Positions 1-12,850 of a DNA stretch of 64,000 bases are shown one piece after another (position 1 is the first letter of the stretch; every line of letters begins with the position of its first letter). The stretch covers positions 2,388,115-2,452,114 of the forward strand of contig CM065316.1 in the NCBI GenBank assembly GCA_033032175.1, read 5' to 3'. The notes beneath the pieces are model-generated. The model was not told the origin of the DNA. It saw only the letters and a list, made by a program, of their open reading frames with translations, and made no database searches. Position numbers and translations under genes: made by a program. The DNA is from Saturnia japonica (lineage: Eukaryota > Arthropoda > Insecta > Lepidoptera > Saturniidae).

Positions 1-94
1 TAAAAATTCTGCTTTCAAATGCGACTAGTTGGGTGGCAACAGAGAAACGAAATAATTCTTTCATTACTAACTACAGATCAACTAATTATAATTA

Positions 95-445
95 TTAGCG
101 TTCGCCTGGTGAGCGAAATTCGACCAGGGATTTTTTAACCATAAACTATTTTCTGTTTGACATTTGCAGTATGAACCTAAACAATGAATATTATATCACT
201 TGCTGTCATTTTTCATTGAGTGACAATGTTAATATTTTGGGTGATCTAAGTTCAATGGCACTAGTCAGGTTTAGGATTCGCAGTATTAATTTATTTTATT
301 TAATATATTAGTAATGATCTAATAGATAAATTTTAGCTTTCTGCACTCCTTCTCCATATAAACTTTAACCATGCTAAATCTCACAGTCTTCCGTTCACGC
401 AATACGCTTAAAAAGTGGTACAAAGTTTTTTCTTCACATATTAAC
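95..445 (-). mobile_element. HelA non-autonomous Helitron, degraded copy
   Basis: Read on the minus strand, this matches the complete HelA copies at 4865 and 16156 along its length: a CGTGAA-type 5' region, GTGCAGAAAGCTAAAATTTA in the middle, and a 3' hairpin of the GGTCGAA/TTCGACC type. It ends in CTAA rather than the usual CTAG, and the 5' TC is not clean, so it is an old copy. It has no coding capacity. Confidence 0.75.
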
Positions 446-790
446 ACAATGATAAACTTTAATTATGAGTTTGGCTCCTTGGAGGCAGGGTAGAGTTCTG
501 GTTTGGGACGCAGTATGCCAGTATACCTTGCCTTTATCCAATCTTTCGACTACTGCTGTGAAGGCCAGCCTTCGGGGCTGTTTCGGCGGAAGTCTCCAAG
601 CGGCTCAAGTACTTAAACTTGCATCATTTATATATGTTTGAGCCGTTTGGGTAGAAAGAATGGATTCATGAGAGCAAAGTGCAAAGTGCACACGCTTAGT
701 TTATTGACATTCAACGCGGCAATGCTGCTAGGATTTTGGGCACAATGCCTAGTAGCCCCGATATATCACTTTTAGAGTAACAATTTTTAC
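446..790. other. Unassigned stretch with a short hairpin
   Basis: I recognise no gene or repeat here. The stretch is more GC-rich than its surroundings between about 475 and 610. It contains an 8-bp inverted repeat, CGGCTCAA at 601-608 and TTGAGCCG at 638-645. Confidence 0.4.
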
Positions 791-794
791 CTAG

Positions 795-925
795 TTATAA
801 ACTAATATTTATTGGTTAGGGGGTACCTCATGGGTGGTCCTATATTAATTTCATTTGTATTCGACCTTCAACTTCGATGATACACCAGGGAACCCTACAA
901 TATCATGAAGTTGGTTCTCTTAAAT
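795..925 (-). mobile_element. CCGACTTCAA element, fragment
   Basis: Reverse-complement match to the element seen at 34910-35128. The shared core covers the GGTACC-type stretch, the AATGCCAATGAAATT-like stretch and the CGAAGTTGAAGGTC motif. One end is missing and the copy is diverged. Confidence 0.6.
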
Positions 926-1460
926 TTTTTCTTTGAAAAATTATATTGTACACTAATGTAATAAACGCGTCGCGAGCACAGCGAGTAACATATATAAAAT
1001 TCAAGTAAGTGTTTCGTAACAAAAAAATATTACTGAATGTTAAAGAAAAACATTGTAATATAGAGGAAGGACGAGCGACTTCCATATCTAGACAGCTTGG
1101 CACCAAGGTCTTTCATACGAGACGTTATTTGGATAATGATTTATTTGCACTTCGTAGTTGTAATTGAAGCTATTGTAATTTTACACGGGTTACACTTAAA
1201 ATTAATCATCGATATACAGTTTGTAGTTACAGTCAACAATATTAACTATTTTATTGTCTCAGCGAACGTCCAGCTGGCGCTTTTACCTCGAAAACATAAC
1301 GTAATGTTTAATTTACGACATTCTTCTATATTATACCTCTTTCCAATTTCAAGAACCACTGTTAATAATTGTCAAGTTATATAAAAAAATACTTAAATCA
1401 TTAAAGTTGGTTTTAATTTTTTTTATTATAGTTTCTTGTAGTTATACCTAGGTATATAAA
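926..1460. other. AT-rich sequence, nothing recognised
   Basis: There are open frames of 67 and 95 codons on the two strands, but they show no family motifs or composition bias suggesting coding. I treat them as chance frames. Confidence 0.5.
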
Positions 1461-1464
1461 TGTA

Positions 1465-1815
1465 GGTTTGAATGTTTGTTCATAAACCACGCTCAAAGGG
1501 CTGGACTAATTCTAATGAATTTTCGCATAGAAGTCGATTATGTTGTCGAATAGGACACAGCTACACATGATACTCTTTTGCTTTACGCCCGGCAAAGCAG
1601 CCGAGCAATATATGTATTAGATACTCGAATGTTATAAATATGAAAGATGAAAATATGAAAGCTCGTTTGTCCATCAACCATGCTTAAACGGCTAAATAGA
1701 TTTTGATAAAATTTGGCATTTAAGTCAATTATGTCATAGATTAAAGATATGAAAGAATTTTTCTTCTCCTTCCATTACTCATCGAAGCGAGCAGCAGCAA
1801 AGTATATCTGATGAA
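1465..1815 (+). repeat. Two related Helitron-type internal modules
   Basis: Two diverged copies of the same roughly 150-bp module follow each other (about 1465-1620 and 1640-1815). Both run from a TTTGT-CATAAACCAYGCT stretch through AAAGGGCTGGAC/AACGGCTAAATA to an AAGTCRATTATGTC stretch. Modules like this are common inside lepidopteran non-autonomous Helitrons. Neither terminus is visible. Confidence 0.45.
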
Positions 1816-2399
1816 GTGCACGTTACACCGAAATACAAAATATATCACCTAAAACTTGAAATAAAACGAAATAGACAATTCTCCGCAAAATTACCATTCA
1901 TAACCATCCCGTAAGGTATTTAACGAAAAACGTGTCTTAGTCTTTTAAAAGCACACCTGAGTCTAAACAACTGTTTTAATTGTTTAAATACATTATTATA
2001 CTAAAACATATGCTCTTAGATCAAATAAATGGGGTTTGTTAAAGTGTACACAGCGATACCGAAGAGTCACCACCTGTCATTGGTGTTTGTTGCCCGATAC
2101 CTAACATGGTTTTTTTTGTCTTTTAACAAGGCTTCAGTACATCCTGATGGTTATGCAGTCTCATCTGAGAAGTCAAATTACGAGATAAAATATTAAATGT
2201 TATTTAAATTTGAGGAGTCAATGAGAAAAAAATTACAAATAATCCGAGCCGCACAAGACAGGGGTTCTCCCAAGAAAATATTATTGATCTGTAGTGGGTT
2301 TGTCCAAGACTCCGAGAGCATTTTTTGGTGCTATTCCTCAGTGTAGACAAATTCCCACAACAAATGACAAAACAACCTAATAAAGTACAATCACGAATC
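1816..2399. other. AT-rich sequence, nothing recognised
   Basis: I see no coding signature, repeat match or RNA gene. The open frames are short and unsupported. Confidence 0.5.
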
Positions 2400-2575
2400 A
2401 CATGCGAAAAGGAGGGTTATGTTTTTCGAGTTACATTTATGTGTCTATTTCTTTGGCACGCTGTGTAGCCTAAACGGTTGATGGATTTTATGAATTTCAG
2501 CATACGAGGTGTCGTTAGATTCGTCATAATTGTGGGAGTATGACATAGGCTATACAATATTTAAGTAAGACATCT
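2400..2575 (+). repeat. R16 interspersed repeat, copy 1
   Basis: This matches the reverse complement of 5305-5480. Shared landmarks, in order, are GGTTATGTTTTTCGAG, TTTGGCACGCT-TGTAGCC, TAAACGG, AGCATACGA and CATAGGCTATA. It is probably another fragment of a non-autonomous Helitron, because the same kind of module accompanies Helitron ends elsewhere. Confidence 0.55.
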
Positions 2576-3430
2576 GGGAACCAAATAAAAAAAAAAAAAA
2601 ATTTTTTTTTGTTAGTCGTGTTTTTGTTGCAGCCGGGTTTTTGTTTCCTTTTAAATAATTTAGGTTGTTTTATAACGATGTAACAGTTGAATTTGACAGC
2701 CAGTCCGTTCTTTAGGCTCAGCATGTGGCCACCATCTTTGACCACGTTCAGATGAGATTGTAAACTAAGCTTACCTTTATAGAATAAAAAAAAAATTGTA
2801 CAAAAACAGCAAAGTGTCATATAAGGTATCTATTAAACTATTACAGTTGACGGTCTACTAGACATAACCTTGTATCATCCATGTCAAAAACTAAGGCCAT
2901 TTGTTGCCACACGAACATTCATTATAATTATTATAACGAGACATGTCATCAAACTATGTTAATAAATAAACGTGAGGTGCCATGGTTAAACATATTTTTA
3001 TATTTAAATGTAAATTTAATAGGAAAAAAATACTGCCCGAATGTGACGTCGTCGTCGCGACGTCCCCCACCAGCACGTTTCTACTCCCGCCCAAAAGCGC
3101 CGTTAAATGTTTGACAACAAACAAAAAAAATCTCGATAAAGTTAAATCTGGCAGTATATAAATAAATAAGCCTTTTATTATATCTAAATCAATCAATATC
3201 TAATAATTCATATCTCAACATCTTGTGATATTTTTAATATTGATAGAATTCCAATTTTATTATTATTAAGTAAATAAATTTAAATTAATTGTACCGTTTG
3301 TCAAATAAGTAATTGCGCGATAATGCGATTCGGTCGACTGTCTGACGAAAAGTCGCACGCGATACGATACACGTATTCCGGTATGTTAGTTAGGTGGAGA
3401 GTTGTATGTGACTCACATCACGTTGTTACC
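2576..3430. other. Homopolymer runs and a small CpG cluster
   Basis: A run of A followed by T lies at about 2586-2610. A dense CpG patch at about 3043-3105 contains two GACGTC sites around a run of GTCGTCGTCG. GACGTC is the core of a CRE-type site, but no transcript evidence supports regulatory use. Nothing else is recognised. Confidence 0.35.
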
Positions 3431-3434
3431 CGAG

Positions 3435-3660
3435 TGAGTCTATCTATATCAATTGTTTGAACGCGCTAATCTCTGGAGCTGCCGGTCACGTTTTCAACCA
3501 ATCCTGTTTTCCTTCTATAACCTATTTATAGAGGAAGATTATAGGCTATATAACATCACGCTAAGACCTTTAGGAGCGGAGCAGTAACTATCAGCGTCAA
3601 CAAATCTGCTAAGATGTAGACGAGTACAGGAAATGAAAACTACGACAGGCTATGATAATA
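3435..3660 (+). mobile_element. HelB Helitron fragment
   Basis: It shares with the copies at 33014-33430 and 47690-47927 the order TTGTTTGAACGCGCTAATCT, AACCTATTTATAGAGGAAG, TATAACATCACGCT, GAGCGGAGCAGTAA. The 3' CTAG end is absent and the sequence runs into a HelC copy. Confidence 0.65.
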
Positions 3661-3689
3661 CGATAATCTCTGAAACTATCAGTCGGATA

Positions 3690-4112
3690 CAAAAATTCTA
3701 TGCGTGCGCTGGCGTAATCGTTAATAATATAGAAATACAATAAATATTGACCCTTATTATATCTTAAAAAAAAGTCAGCGATAGCGTATGCCTATCTCTT
3801 ATACATAAGCTACAATAAGGTATTTTGGTATAAAGAGATGTTGAAAATTAAAAAGGGATTTATAAGCATTATTTTTAGTCATGGCATATTAATCCTAACG
3901 AACAAAAATTACTTCATTAAAAGGTGATTTTAAGAAGTTAAATTTTACTCTTTAAAGTATGCTACTTGGACACAGTTTAGGAGATAATGAAAAATTAAGA
4001 TAATTTGTACTTGCGGGAAGAACAATTATGATACTGTATGGGTGCGTTGGTGGCGCGGCGCAGTGTTTGTCGGATAAAATTAACACGGGTGAAACCGTGA
4101 GACACAGTCAGT
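3690..4112 (+). mobile_element. HelC non-autonomous Helitron-like copy
   Basis: This matches 42740-43212 (+) and 40448-40790 (-). Landmarks are GTGCGCTGGCGTAAT near the start, AGCGATAGCGTATGCC, the long AT-rich middle, and GTTTGTCGGATAAAATTAAC followed by a GGGTGAAACCGTG hairpin. The last is the 3' end typical of this Helitron group. The terminal CTAG is degraded to CAGTCAG. Confidence 0.65.
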
Positions 4113-4115
4113 CTT

Positions 4116-4320
4116 TAACATAAAAAGAAAACCAACTTCAATGGTTTTGAAGACTTCTGTGGTGTATCTTCGAAGTCGAAGGTCCGATGCCAATAAAATT
4201 AAAATGGGCCCACCCTTGAGGTATCCCCTACCTAACAAAAAAAGAATCATCCTAATCGGTTCGTAAAGAAACAATTTATGGATGAACGTCCATTAAAAAA
4301 ATATAGAATCGAATTGAGTG
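4116..4320 (+). mobile_element. CCGACTTCAA element copy
   Basis: It begins with AAAACCAACTTCAATGG and includes the family core CGAAGTCGAAGGTC, GCCAATAAAATTAAAATGGG and CCTTGAGGTATCCCCTA, then GAACGTCCATTAAAAAAATA. The inverted 3' end is missing here. It lies directly behind the HelC copy. Confidence 0.7.
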
Positions 4321-4329
4321 ACCACTATC

Positions 4330-4480
4330 TTTAAATAGTCAACGACAGTATGTATATGCCTATCTAAAGGAACAATCACAATGAGCATTTTCTTATTTAA
4401 AACAACAGGCGGACGACCGCCGCGTCGTGGTTTGGAGCGAGGGCGTTCTGTAGTCCAGGCGAACGGACCCGCGGGCACAG
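4330..4480 (+). mobile_element. HelD Helitron 3' end
   Basis: It shares ATGCCTATCT-AAGGA, an AACAGGCGGACGACCG stretch and a GCGGGCACAGCTA end with the copy at 33770-34074. The final CTAG is one base short (CTAT). The CpG-rich segment gives open frames on both strands, which I regard as accidental. Confidence 0.55.
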
Positions 4481-4689
4481 CTATATTGCCACAGCTTACA
4501 AAAGATAAAGGCTTAGAGCGACGCGCGACGACAAATTACGTAACACAGTTGACCTCCCTGAACAATGACATCGGGTGCCCTAAACCTTCTCGTTTCTCAC
4601 GAGTACCGACCGAGTCCTTGTAAACTTTACGCGAACCATGAACACTGAAACCTAACTCTATTTTTTTTTCTTCATTATACTTTTAGTGC

Positions 4690-4800
4690 TTAAGTACCTG
4701 GTATTAAGTTACGATGTGGACCATGTTGGTGAAACGCTAAGCCTAGTGCTGCTTTTAAACGGAGTTTCTTATCCGCCTATAGGTTGGTTGGTGCTTGGCG
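4690..4800 (+). repeat. R10 repeat fragment
   Basis: A short piece resembling 24230-24300: GTTACGATGTGGACCATG, then AACGCTAAGCCTAGTG. It is diverged. Confidence 0.4.
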
Positions 4801-4864
4801 ACAATTTTTACTTGAAGTCGGGTATTACAAAATGACATAACACTATGCGAAATTAATACATAAA

Positions 4865-5222
4865 TCTATATATTAATACGTGAAGCAAAAGGTTTCTACC
4901 CCTTTTGAAGCGTATTGCTTGCATGGAGGTCTGTGAGATTTGGCATGGTTAAATTTTATATGGAGAAGGAGTGCAGAAAGCTAAAATTTGTCTATAATAT
5001 CTGTTACTAATATATTAAATAAAATAAATTACACTGCGAATCCTACACCGACCAGTGCCATTGAACTTAGACCTCCCAAAATATTGACATTGTCACTCAA
5101 TGAATAGTAACAGAAAGTTATTGCTGCATTGTTTAGGTTCATGAATACTGAAAATGTCAAACGGAAAATAGTCTATGATCAAAATGTCGTTGATCGAATT
5201 TCGACCTTAGGGCGATCGCTAG
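4865..5222 (+). mobile_element. HelA non-autonomous Helitron, complete (358 bp)
   Basis: It starts TCTATATATTAATACGTGAA, directly preceded by A at 4864, and ends GATCGCTAG, directly followed by T at 5223. Insertion between A and T without target duplication, 5' TC, 3' CTAG and a hairpin (GATCGAA/TTCGACC) about a dozen bases before the end are the defining Helitron features. There is no Rep/helicase coding sequence, so it would depend on an autonomous element elsewhere. The same length, 358 bp, is found in the copy at 58443-58800. Confidence 0.85.
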
Positions 5223-5304
5223 TTATTATAAAAAGGAAACAAAACTCAACTGCAACAAAAGCACTTCATTAAATTTATTTTTCTTTTTATTTGATTTCCC
5301 GACT

Positions 5305-5480
5305 TCGTACTTAAATATTATATAGCCTATGTGTCACACCTACAATTAAGACTAATCTAACTTTACTTCGTATGCTAAAATCCAACAAGCCGTTTAGGCT
5401 ACAGAGCGTGCCAAAAAATAGACATACATACCTACACATACGCTCGAAAAACATAACCTTCCTTTTCCGCAATCGGATAA
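5305..5480 (-). repeat. R16 interspersed repeat, copy 2
   Basis: Reverse-complement counterpart of 2400-2575, with the same ordered landmarks. A 69-codon open frame across it on the minus strand is not supported as a gene. Confidence 0.55.
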
Positions 5481-5872
5481 AAACGAAAGCCACTTTTCGA
5501 TTATCTTGATGTAACCACACCTAAGCACAATTAGTACCCAACCCTGTCTATTTAAATGTAAAGCACTTTATCATCGCAAAAATGCAAGAATTATAACATT
5601 AATCTTATCAAAAATTTATTATCAATATTTTAATAATATGTAATAAAAAAAAAACGGCAAATTCATTCTCAAGGGCTTCCAATATCACAACGATCGCTCA
5701 GTTTAGTTAGTAGCTGCATAGTATTTGCTCAGATGAATAAAAACAGCTCGTTCATTTTACACACTCGACGATGCGGAGTTTTTGTTTTTTAATTGATAAG
5801 TCTACTACTGGATATACTCCCTTTAAGCCAAAGTTCGTACTAATTGTTAATATTCAATCATGGCAATAGCAA
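5481..5872. other. AT-rich sequence, nothing recognised
   Basis: No gene, RNA or repeat match was seen. Confidence 0.5.
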
Positions 5873-5985
5873 ATGGTGACTCCCTTGTTAAAACTAGTCA
5901 GGGAATTATTGTGGCAACTAAAAATGAATGTTTCTAGTTATTGCTATGTTCCATTTCACATATTATGTACAACAAGTACTATACC
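5873..5985 (+). repeat. R2 repeat, 5' part
   Basis: It shares with 16515-16610 the block GACTCCCTTGTTAAAACTA-TCAGGGA, GTGGCAACTAAAA and TAGTTATTGCTATGTT, leading into a TTTCACATATTATGTACAAC stretch. Only the first part of the family is present. Confidence 0.5.
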
Positions 5986-6609
5986 CGCGGCTTCGCTCGC
6001 GTCATACTTGAGTTATGTCCCATCTTTTTTACTTTCTAACCAAATTGCTAAATAACTATTTTCATAGATTAATCTTCAAAAAAAAAACGAATTATCAAAC
6101 AAACTTTCATTCTCCTTTTTAATACTTATTATAACCAAAATATACTACGTGTATAATCTAGTATAACTTTTGATCATTTTTGAATACAGTCGTAAGTTTT
6201 GTTTCCTTTCATACGTCTACTAGCAGAGCCTCTAGCGGAACTGCAGAAGAACTAAAACTAGCAGAGGATAAAAAGAAACATTTGGTAATATTTGAAAATG
6301 ATAATTCCTCGATACCAGATCTTTAATTGAGAGGCAGCCATATATTAACATAATAAAATTAATATATCATTATATTAATAAACATTATCAAATGAGATCT
6401 GAAACAGTTGTGTAAGTGGAATTCAACTATTAGCAACACTGCATAAGTTCGGAGAAACATGTGTTTAGTTTCATTTTCCGAAAATTGGGTGAAATGACAA
6501 GTTTGGAAAGAAAGAGCGAACAAAGAATGTTTTGCTTAATTGGGAGAAGACTAAACCCTAATAGTATGTTGACTGATAGTGAAAGTTTATTTCTTACTTT
6601 TATAGTGTA
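5986..6609. other. AT-rich sequence with a Helitron-like scrap
   Basis: The bases around 5985-6010 (CCCGCGGCTTCGCTCGCGT) resemble the inner 3' hairpin region of HelB-type Helitrons in reverse orientation. The rest is unassigned. Confidence 0.4.
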
Positions 6610-7205
6610 CTAGCTGCGCCCCTCGTTTTCACCCGAGTTAAGTTCATTCGATTAACTCTTCACGGCGGCACCTCCAACGCAGCCATATACTTCTCGTTAT
6701 TCTCTCTTTCTGTACATGCCTAAACTTTCCTAGATGGATTCACGTTTATAATTACCGCTCCACTCCTAAAGGTCGTAGCGTTATGTTATATAGTTTAAAA
6801 CCTATCTCAATAAATCTTTAAGTATTATAAAGTCCCCCACCGCGTCTGTCTGTCTGTCTGTAAGTCTGTCTGAACGCGATAAACTCAAAAACTACCGAAC
6901 GGATTTTCATACGGTTTTCATCAATGGACGGAATGATTCATTAGGAAGGTTTAGTTGTCTAATTTGGAATTGGTTGAAATATGACAATGATTGTTGTAGA
7001 TGTCAGTAATAATCATGCCGACTGGGAGCTTGAATGGCGTGCGCCACGTAAACCAATAAAGTTAAAATTATGTATTAAACGATAATATGCTCTGTTACCA
7101 GTACGAAAGTTTATAATAAGCAAAAAAAAAATTCTACCAAGACTAATTAGTCCCAGAGATTAGAGCGTTCAAACAAACAAAAAAGAAACAATCTCTTCAG
7201 CTTTA
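6610..7205 (-). mobile_element. HelB Helitron carrying foreign middle sequence
   Basis: On the minus strand the element ends in GCAGCTAG at 6610-6613, flanked by T, after a GGGTGAAAACGAGGGGCG-type hairpin. Its 5' part, with TTTGTTTGAACGCTCTAATC, lies at about 7145-7205. Between them, 6700-6830 matches HelB (GGAGTGGAGCGGTAA, ATAACGCTACGACC). About 6835-7120 does not match; it contains (TCTG)n at about 6846-6865 and an R8-like GAACGCGATAAACTC module. Confidence 0.6.
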
Positions 7206-7782
7206 TATTTTTTTGAAATACAGATGATTTGACTTAGTGTTAGTTGGTAAAGTGAACGAGCTGGGTTTACTTGAATCTGTGGCATGGCGAACGCATTGTT
7301 AGCCGTTGCCATGGCAGGTCTAATATTTAAAGAGGCGAGCGCTGTGTAATTGAACTGAACGGAGTCTCGCCGACGATGTCGGCTAACAAATTGTTAATTT
7401 AGCACCTCATTAAAATTGATCCACTTTTCTGAAACTGGACCCGAGTAGAGTCGTACGCGTCCGGTCCTGTGCCCGAGGCGAATTTTTTTTTTTTTTTTTC
7501 TTTATTATATTTCATTTATTTAGAAACCGTAGCCGCTTTAAAAGAGGAGCGAGCGTGGCTGCCTATTAAACTGTATAGATCTCCGTAAAATAATATAATT
7601 TAAATGTGGGATACATGTACAATTTACCTGTCTTTAGAGATCTCACTTATCCAGCTTTCACGGTATATTTATTAATAAATGGCTAATCTATACAAATAAC
7701 AAAAATTGAATTGTCTGTTTGTGATGTTAAAATATCAGTTTTTACTAAATGCATATTAAAGTGTCTATAACAAAAAACTAAT
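7206..7782. other. Unassigned sequence with a T tract
   Basis: A tract of about 17 T lies at 7484-7500. At about 7303-7315 GTTGCCATGGCA resembles an RFX X-box with one arm shortened. No coding sequence is recognised. Confidence 0.35.
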
Positions 7783-7960
7783 TTAATTTTTTTTGTCTCT
7801 TTGTTTGATACAGGTAACCTCTGAAACGGTTGGACCGATTTTGAAGGGACTTTCGCTGGCAGATAGCTGTTTTATATGTAGTAACATCGGCCACTTTAAT
7901 TTTAGAAAAAGAATTAGGGTTCCGCGCAAATAAAAATCAATTCGGAAAAACGACGATTTT
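7783..7960 (+). repeat. R8 interspersed repeat
   Basis: It shares with 35860-35998 the order CTGGCAGATAGCTG, then CACTTTAATTTTAGAAAAAG, AATTAGGGTTCCGCG and AAATAAAA. The 62-codon minus-strand frame across it is a by-product. Confidence 0.55.
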
Positions 7961-8029
7961 GCGTAAACCACAAGATATATAATGTATGTAATTAATGTAA
8001 TACATACATAATTGTATGTCTTAAAAGAC

Positions 8030-8125
8030 TTACAAAAATGTCAACGAGAGCATAATATGTATATCTTCTAAGGATCACACAAAATAAGAATTCTGTCTTT
8101 AAAAAAAATTTGCATGGTTAGCAAC
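8030..8125 (+). repeat. HelD internal fragment
   Basis: GTCAACGAGAGCATAATATG and ATCTTCTAAGGATCAC match the start of the HelD copy at 36771. The Helitron 3' end is missing. Confidence 0.4.
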
Positions 8126-8297
8126 AACGACAACGGCAAAACAACTGCGAACATAGAAATATTGACAACCAACTACAACAACCTATTCTTGCTTGATTAC
8201 TGACTGACAATCCCAGAAGCTGATTACAAACCACAAAAGTCACTGGTGACGCGGTTCACCATCATGTGCTTAGTGGTTGCGAGCCAGTCAACCTTGA

Positions 8298-8633
8298 CAC
8301 TTATCAACCCGGCACCCAACCAGCGCCGCCTCCTCGCTCGACGTCTTCTCGTTGAACGCCCCGTGGCCAACTTGTCACCATCGCGTGTCAACCAATTGAC
8401 GTGTTAGTGAGCGATTTTCATCGGGGGGTGCGTGGTAACACGCCAATTACGTATCGTCCTTACGTTGACAACTCGCGGTCCACTCTCCGTTCTCGTAAGG
8501 ACTGCATGCGTGCGAGTCGATACGATGACGTTACAAGAGTTAGCAAGCGACTGCATAGATATGGAACTCCATACAAATAATTCTCAACCACACGAGGCGA
8601 TGGAGTTCTGGTGAGGTGCCGGGTTGATAGGTG
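8298..8633. repeat. CpG-rich foldback with inverted ends
   Basis: CACTTATCAACCCGGCACC at 8298-8316 is repeated in inverse orientation at 8615-8633 with one mismatch in 19. The similarity continues more weakly inward on both sides. Inside there is another 9-bp inverted pair, GTCCTTACG near 8457 and CGTAAGGAC near 8494. The whole block is rich in CpG, unlike its surroundings. It looks like a non-autonomous foldback or MITE of a family I cannot name. Open frames of 60 and 66 codons on opposite strands are not convincing. Confidence 0.55.
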
Positions 8634-8639
8634 ACAGAC

Positions 8640-9670
8640 GACCTTAAGACGTTTCAGCATGACTTGGCTACGGATGGTGTATGATGGTCGCTTTCCAATA
8701 AGCTTTCAATAATTGTCATGTACCACACTCAACGTACGATTGTGTAGGTAAAACTAACAATAGGTTCTTTAGTTCTTTACGCTATTTAACATACAAACAA
8801 GTGAACTACCATTCCTAAAACTAAAAATTCTAATGATCTACAAATACGTCTACAAATACTTAATAATAAATATGATGATCCTAAATTACATTAGCGATAG
8901 GGTTTCGATTGAAAATAAATTAGGTATACATATATCCCAAATTGCTCAGTGGACAATAAATACCTAATGAGATCGCTTGGGTATGTTCTCGATTAAATTT
9001 AATATATTCACCCTTGGAAATTCATCTTTATCTTGATTTATTACATTACTTATAATTTCAATATACCTTTATGTAGATATATATATTTTCTTTCATGAAT
9101 TATCTCGATAGCTCCTAATTTTTGTAATCTCCGATCATATAATTAGTTTATGAGTCTCACATACGTATTCTTCGTTGGAACCAAAGTTGAGTTCGACATA
9201 TTATTTTAATTGGAAACTAGCTTTTTCCTTCACCTTGTCTGAATTTTTTTTTTATCTAGCTTCTAGTCTACCTTTATGACATATTTTAATTGTGATCGAT
9301 TCAGAAGTATACCCATGAAAAGCTCATTAATAGACAGTTAATTTCGCCTTTATAATATTAGTGCCGATGAACTTCGCATATCAATGAAAATATAATAAAA
9401 GGAATACTAACTCAACTCTTTTGTAAATTATCTACAAATTGAAAATATACATATACAAAACTGACTCGGTTCAAGAATTTTCATTGTACATTTATTAATC
9501 GTAATATTCATTTTCCATCTCTTCACACCGCAAATTCCATATAAGAGAAATTAAAAGCCACAGCAAACTTAGAAAGTTCTAGAATTATGAATAAAGACAT
9601 TCTAAATGAAGAACCACTTAGATAATATTAATTTGCCGTTCGTTGTTTGGTTTTAAAACTTACAAGACAA
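8640..9670. other. AT-rich sequence, nothing recognised
   Basis: About 1 kb of low-complexity AT-rich sequence without coding frames, clear repeats or RNA genes. Confidence 0.5.
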
Positions 9671-9674
9671 TTTT

Positions 9675-10215
9675 TAACAAGGAAAGAAACCCAATTTCAA
9701 TGATTTTGAAGAGTTCCTTGGTATTCGAAGACGAAAAAATTCAAGGACCATGTCAAGCGGGCTTTACTGTCAAAAGGTTATTATAGGGTGGATCATTATG
9801 TGAATGATAGTGATGTCTGGAAGTGACTACCTCTCTGTGCATCTACTAAGTTATTATTTATTATTGTACCTCCTGTGTTAACATTTGTACAGTTGAAAAA
9901 AAAAACCCGATCGAGTTCCGTGCCGGTTCTTCTCGATGTCTGGGATATTTTCCGAACCGGCAGAGGTGTTTTGACGTTCATAAGTGCCTTCTTAGGGCCT
10001 AAATTGAATAAAGATTATTTTAATTTGATTTTGATTTGGTTCGAAGGCCCAATGCCAATGAAATTAAAATGGAACCTTGAGGTACCCCTTTTCCAAGGAA
10101 AAAAGAACCATCCAAATCAGTTCATAAACGAACAAGTAATTAATGGCTGAACGTCCGTAAAAAAATAAAATATTTCCGAATTGAAAACGTGAAAAAAAGG
10201 ATTTTTGAAGGCGGT
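9675..10215 (+). mobile_element. CCGACTTCAA element split by a LINE insertion
   Basis: The left part (about 9675-9744) has AAACCCAATTTCAATGATTT, GAAGAGTTCC and GGTATTCGAAG. The right part (about 10038-10215) resumes with TTCGAAGGCCCAATGCCAAT, AATTAAAATGGAACC and CATAAACGAACAAGTAATT, and ends near GAAGGCGGTTATAAA. The two parts are contiguous in other copies. The J1 LINE end lies exactly between them, with TTCGAAG on both sides. Confidence 0.7.
9745..10037 (+). mobile_element. J1 LINE, 5'-truncated 3' end
   Basis: The first part encodes the end of a jockey-like ORF2: KDHVKRALLSKGYYRVDHY then VNDSDVWK and a stop (stop near 9834). It continues into the family 3' UTR with GGTTCTTCTCGATGTCTGGG, TTTTGACGTTCATAAGTGCC and AAATTGAATAAAGAT, and ends in a TTTGATTT-type tail. 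The same coding end and UTR occur at 25262-25550 and in reverse at 36085-36770. 5' truncation and the tail are typical of target-primed LINE insertion. Confidence 0.75.
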
Positions 10216-12649
<2,434 letters not shown>

Positions 12650-12850
12650 ATCATAAATTTTATATTCAATTTAAGTCCTAAGAAAACACTAACACCGATT
12701 CGGAAAATGTTCCACAGTTATCGAGAAAAGCCGACCAGCAATTTAATCGGATTTATCAATTATTATAAAAATGTGATTTTTTACTATATAAAAATTGATT
12801 TCCTTCAACATATAATCAATCTTTCGCAGTTGAAAAAATTTGCCTGCCAT
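12650..12850 (-). mobile_element. J1 LINE 3' UTR relic
   Basis: In reverse orientation, ATTCAATTTAAGTCCTAAGA, GATTCGGAAAATGTTCCACA and ATCGAGAAAAGCCGACCAG match the J1 3' UTR. No coding part remains. Confidence 0.6.

Noticed and set aside
6846..6866. CRISPR or other structured repeat at the TCTG run
   Set aside because: It is a simple (TCTG)n microsatellite of the kind found inside lepidopteran Helitrons; a similar run lies near 33768.
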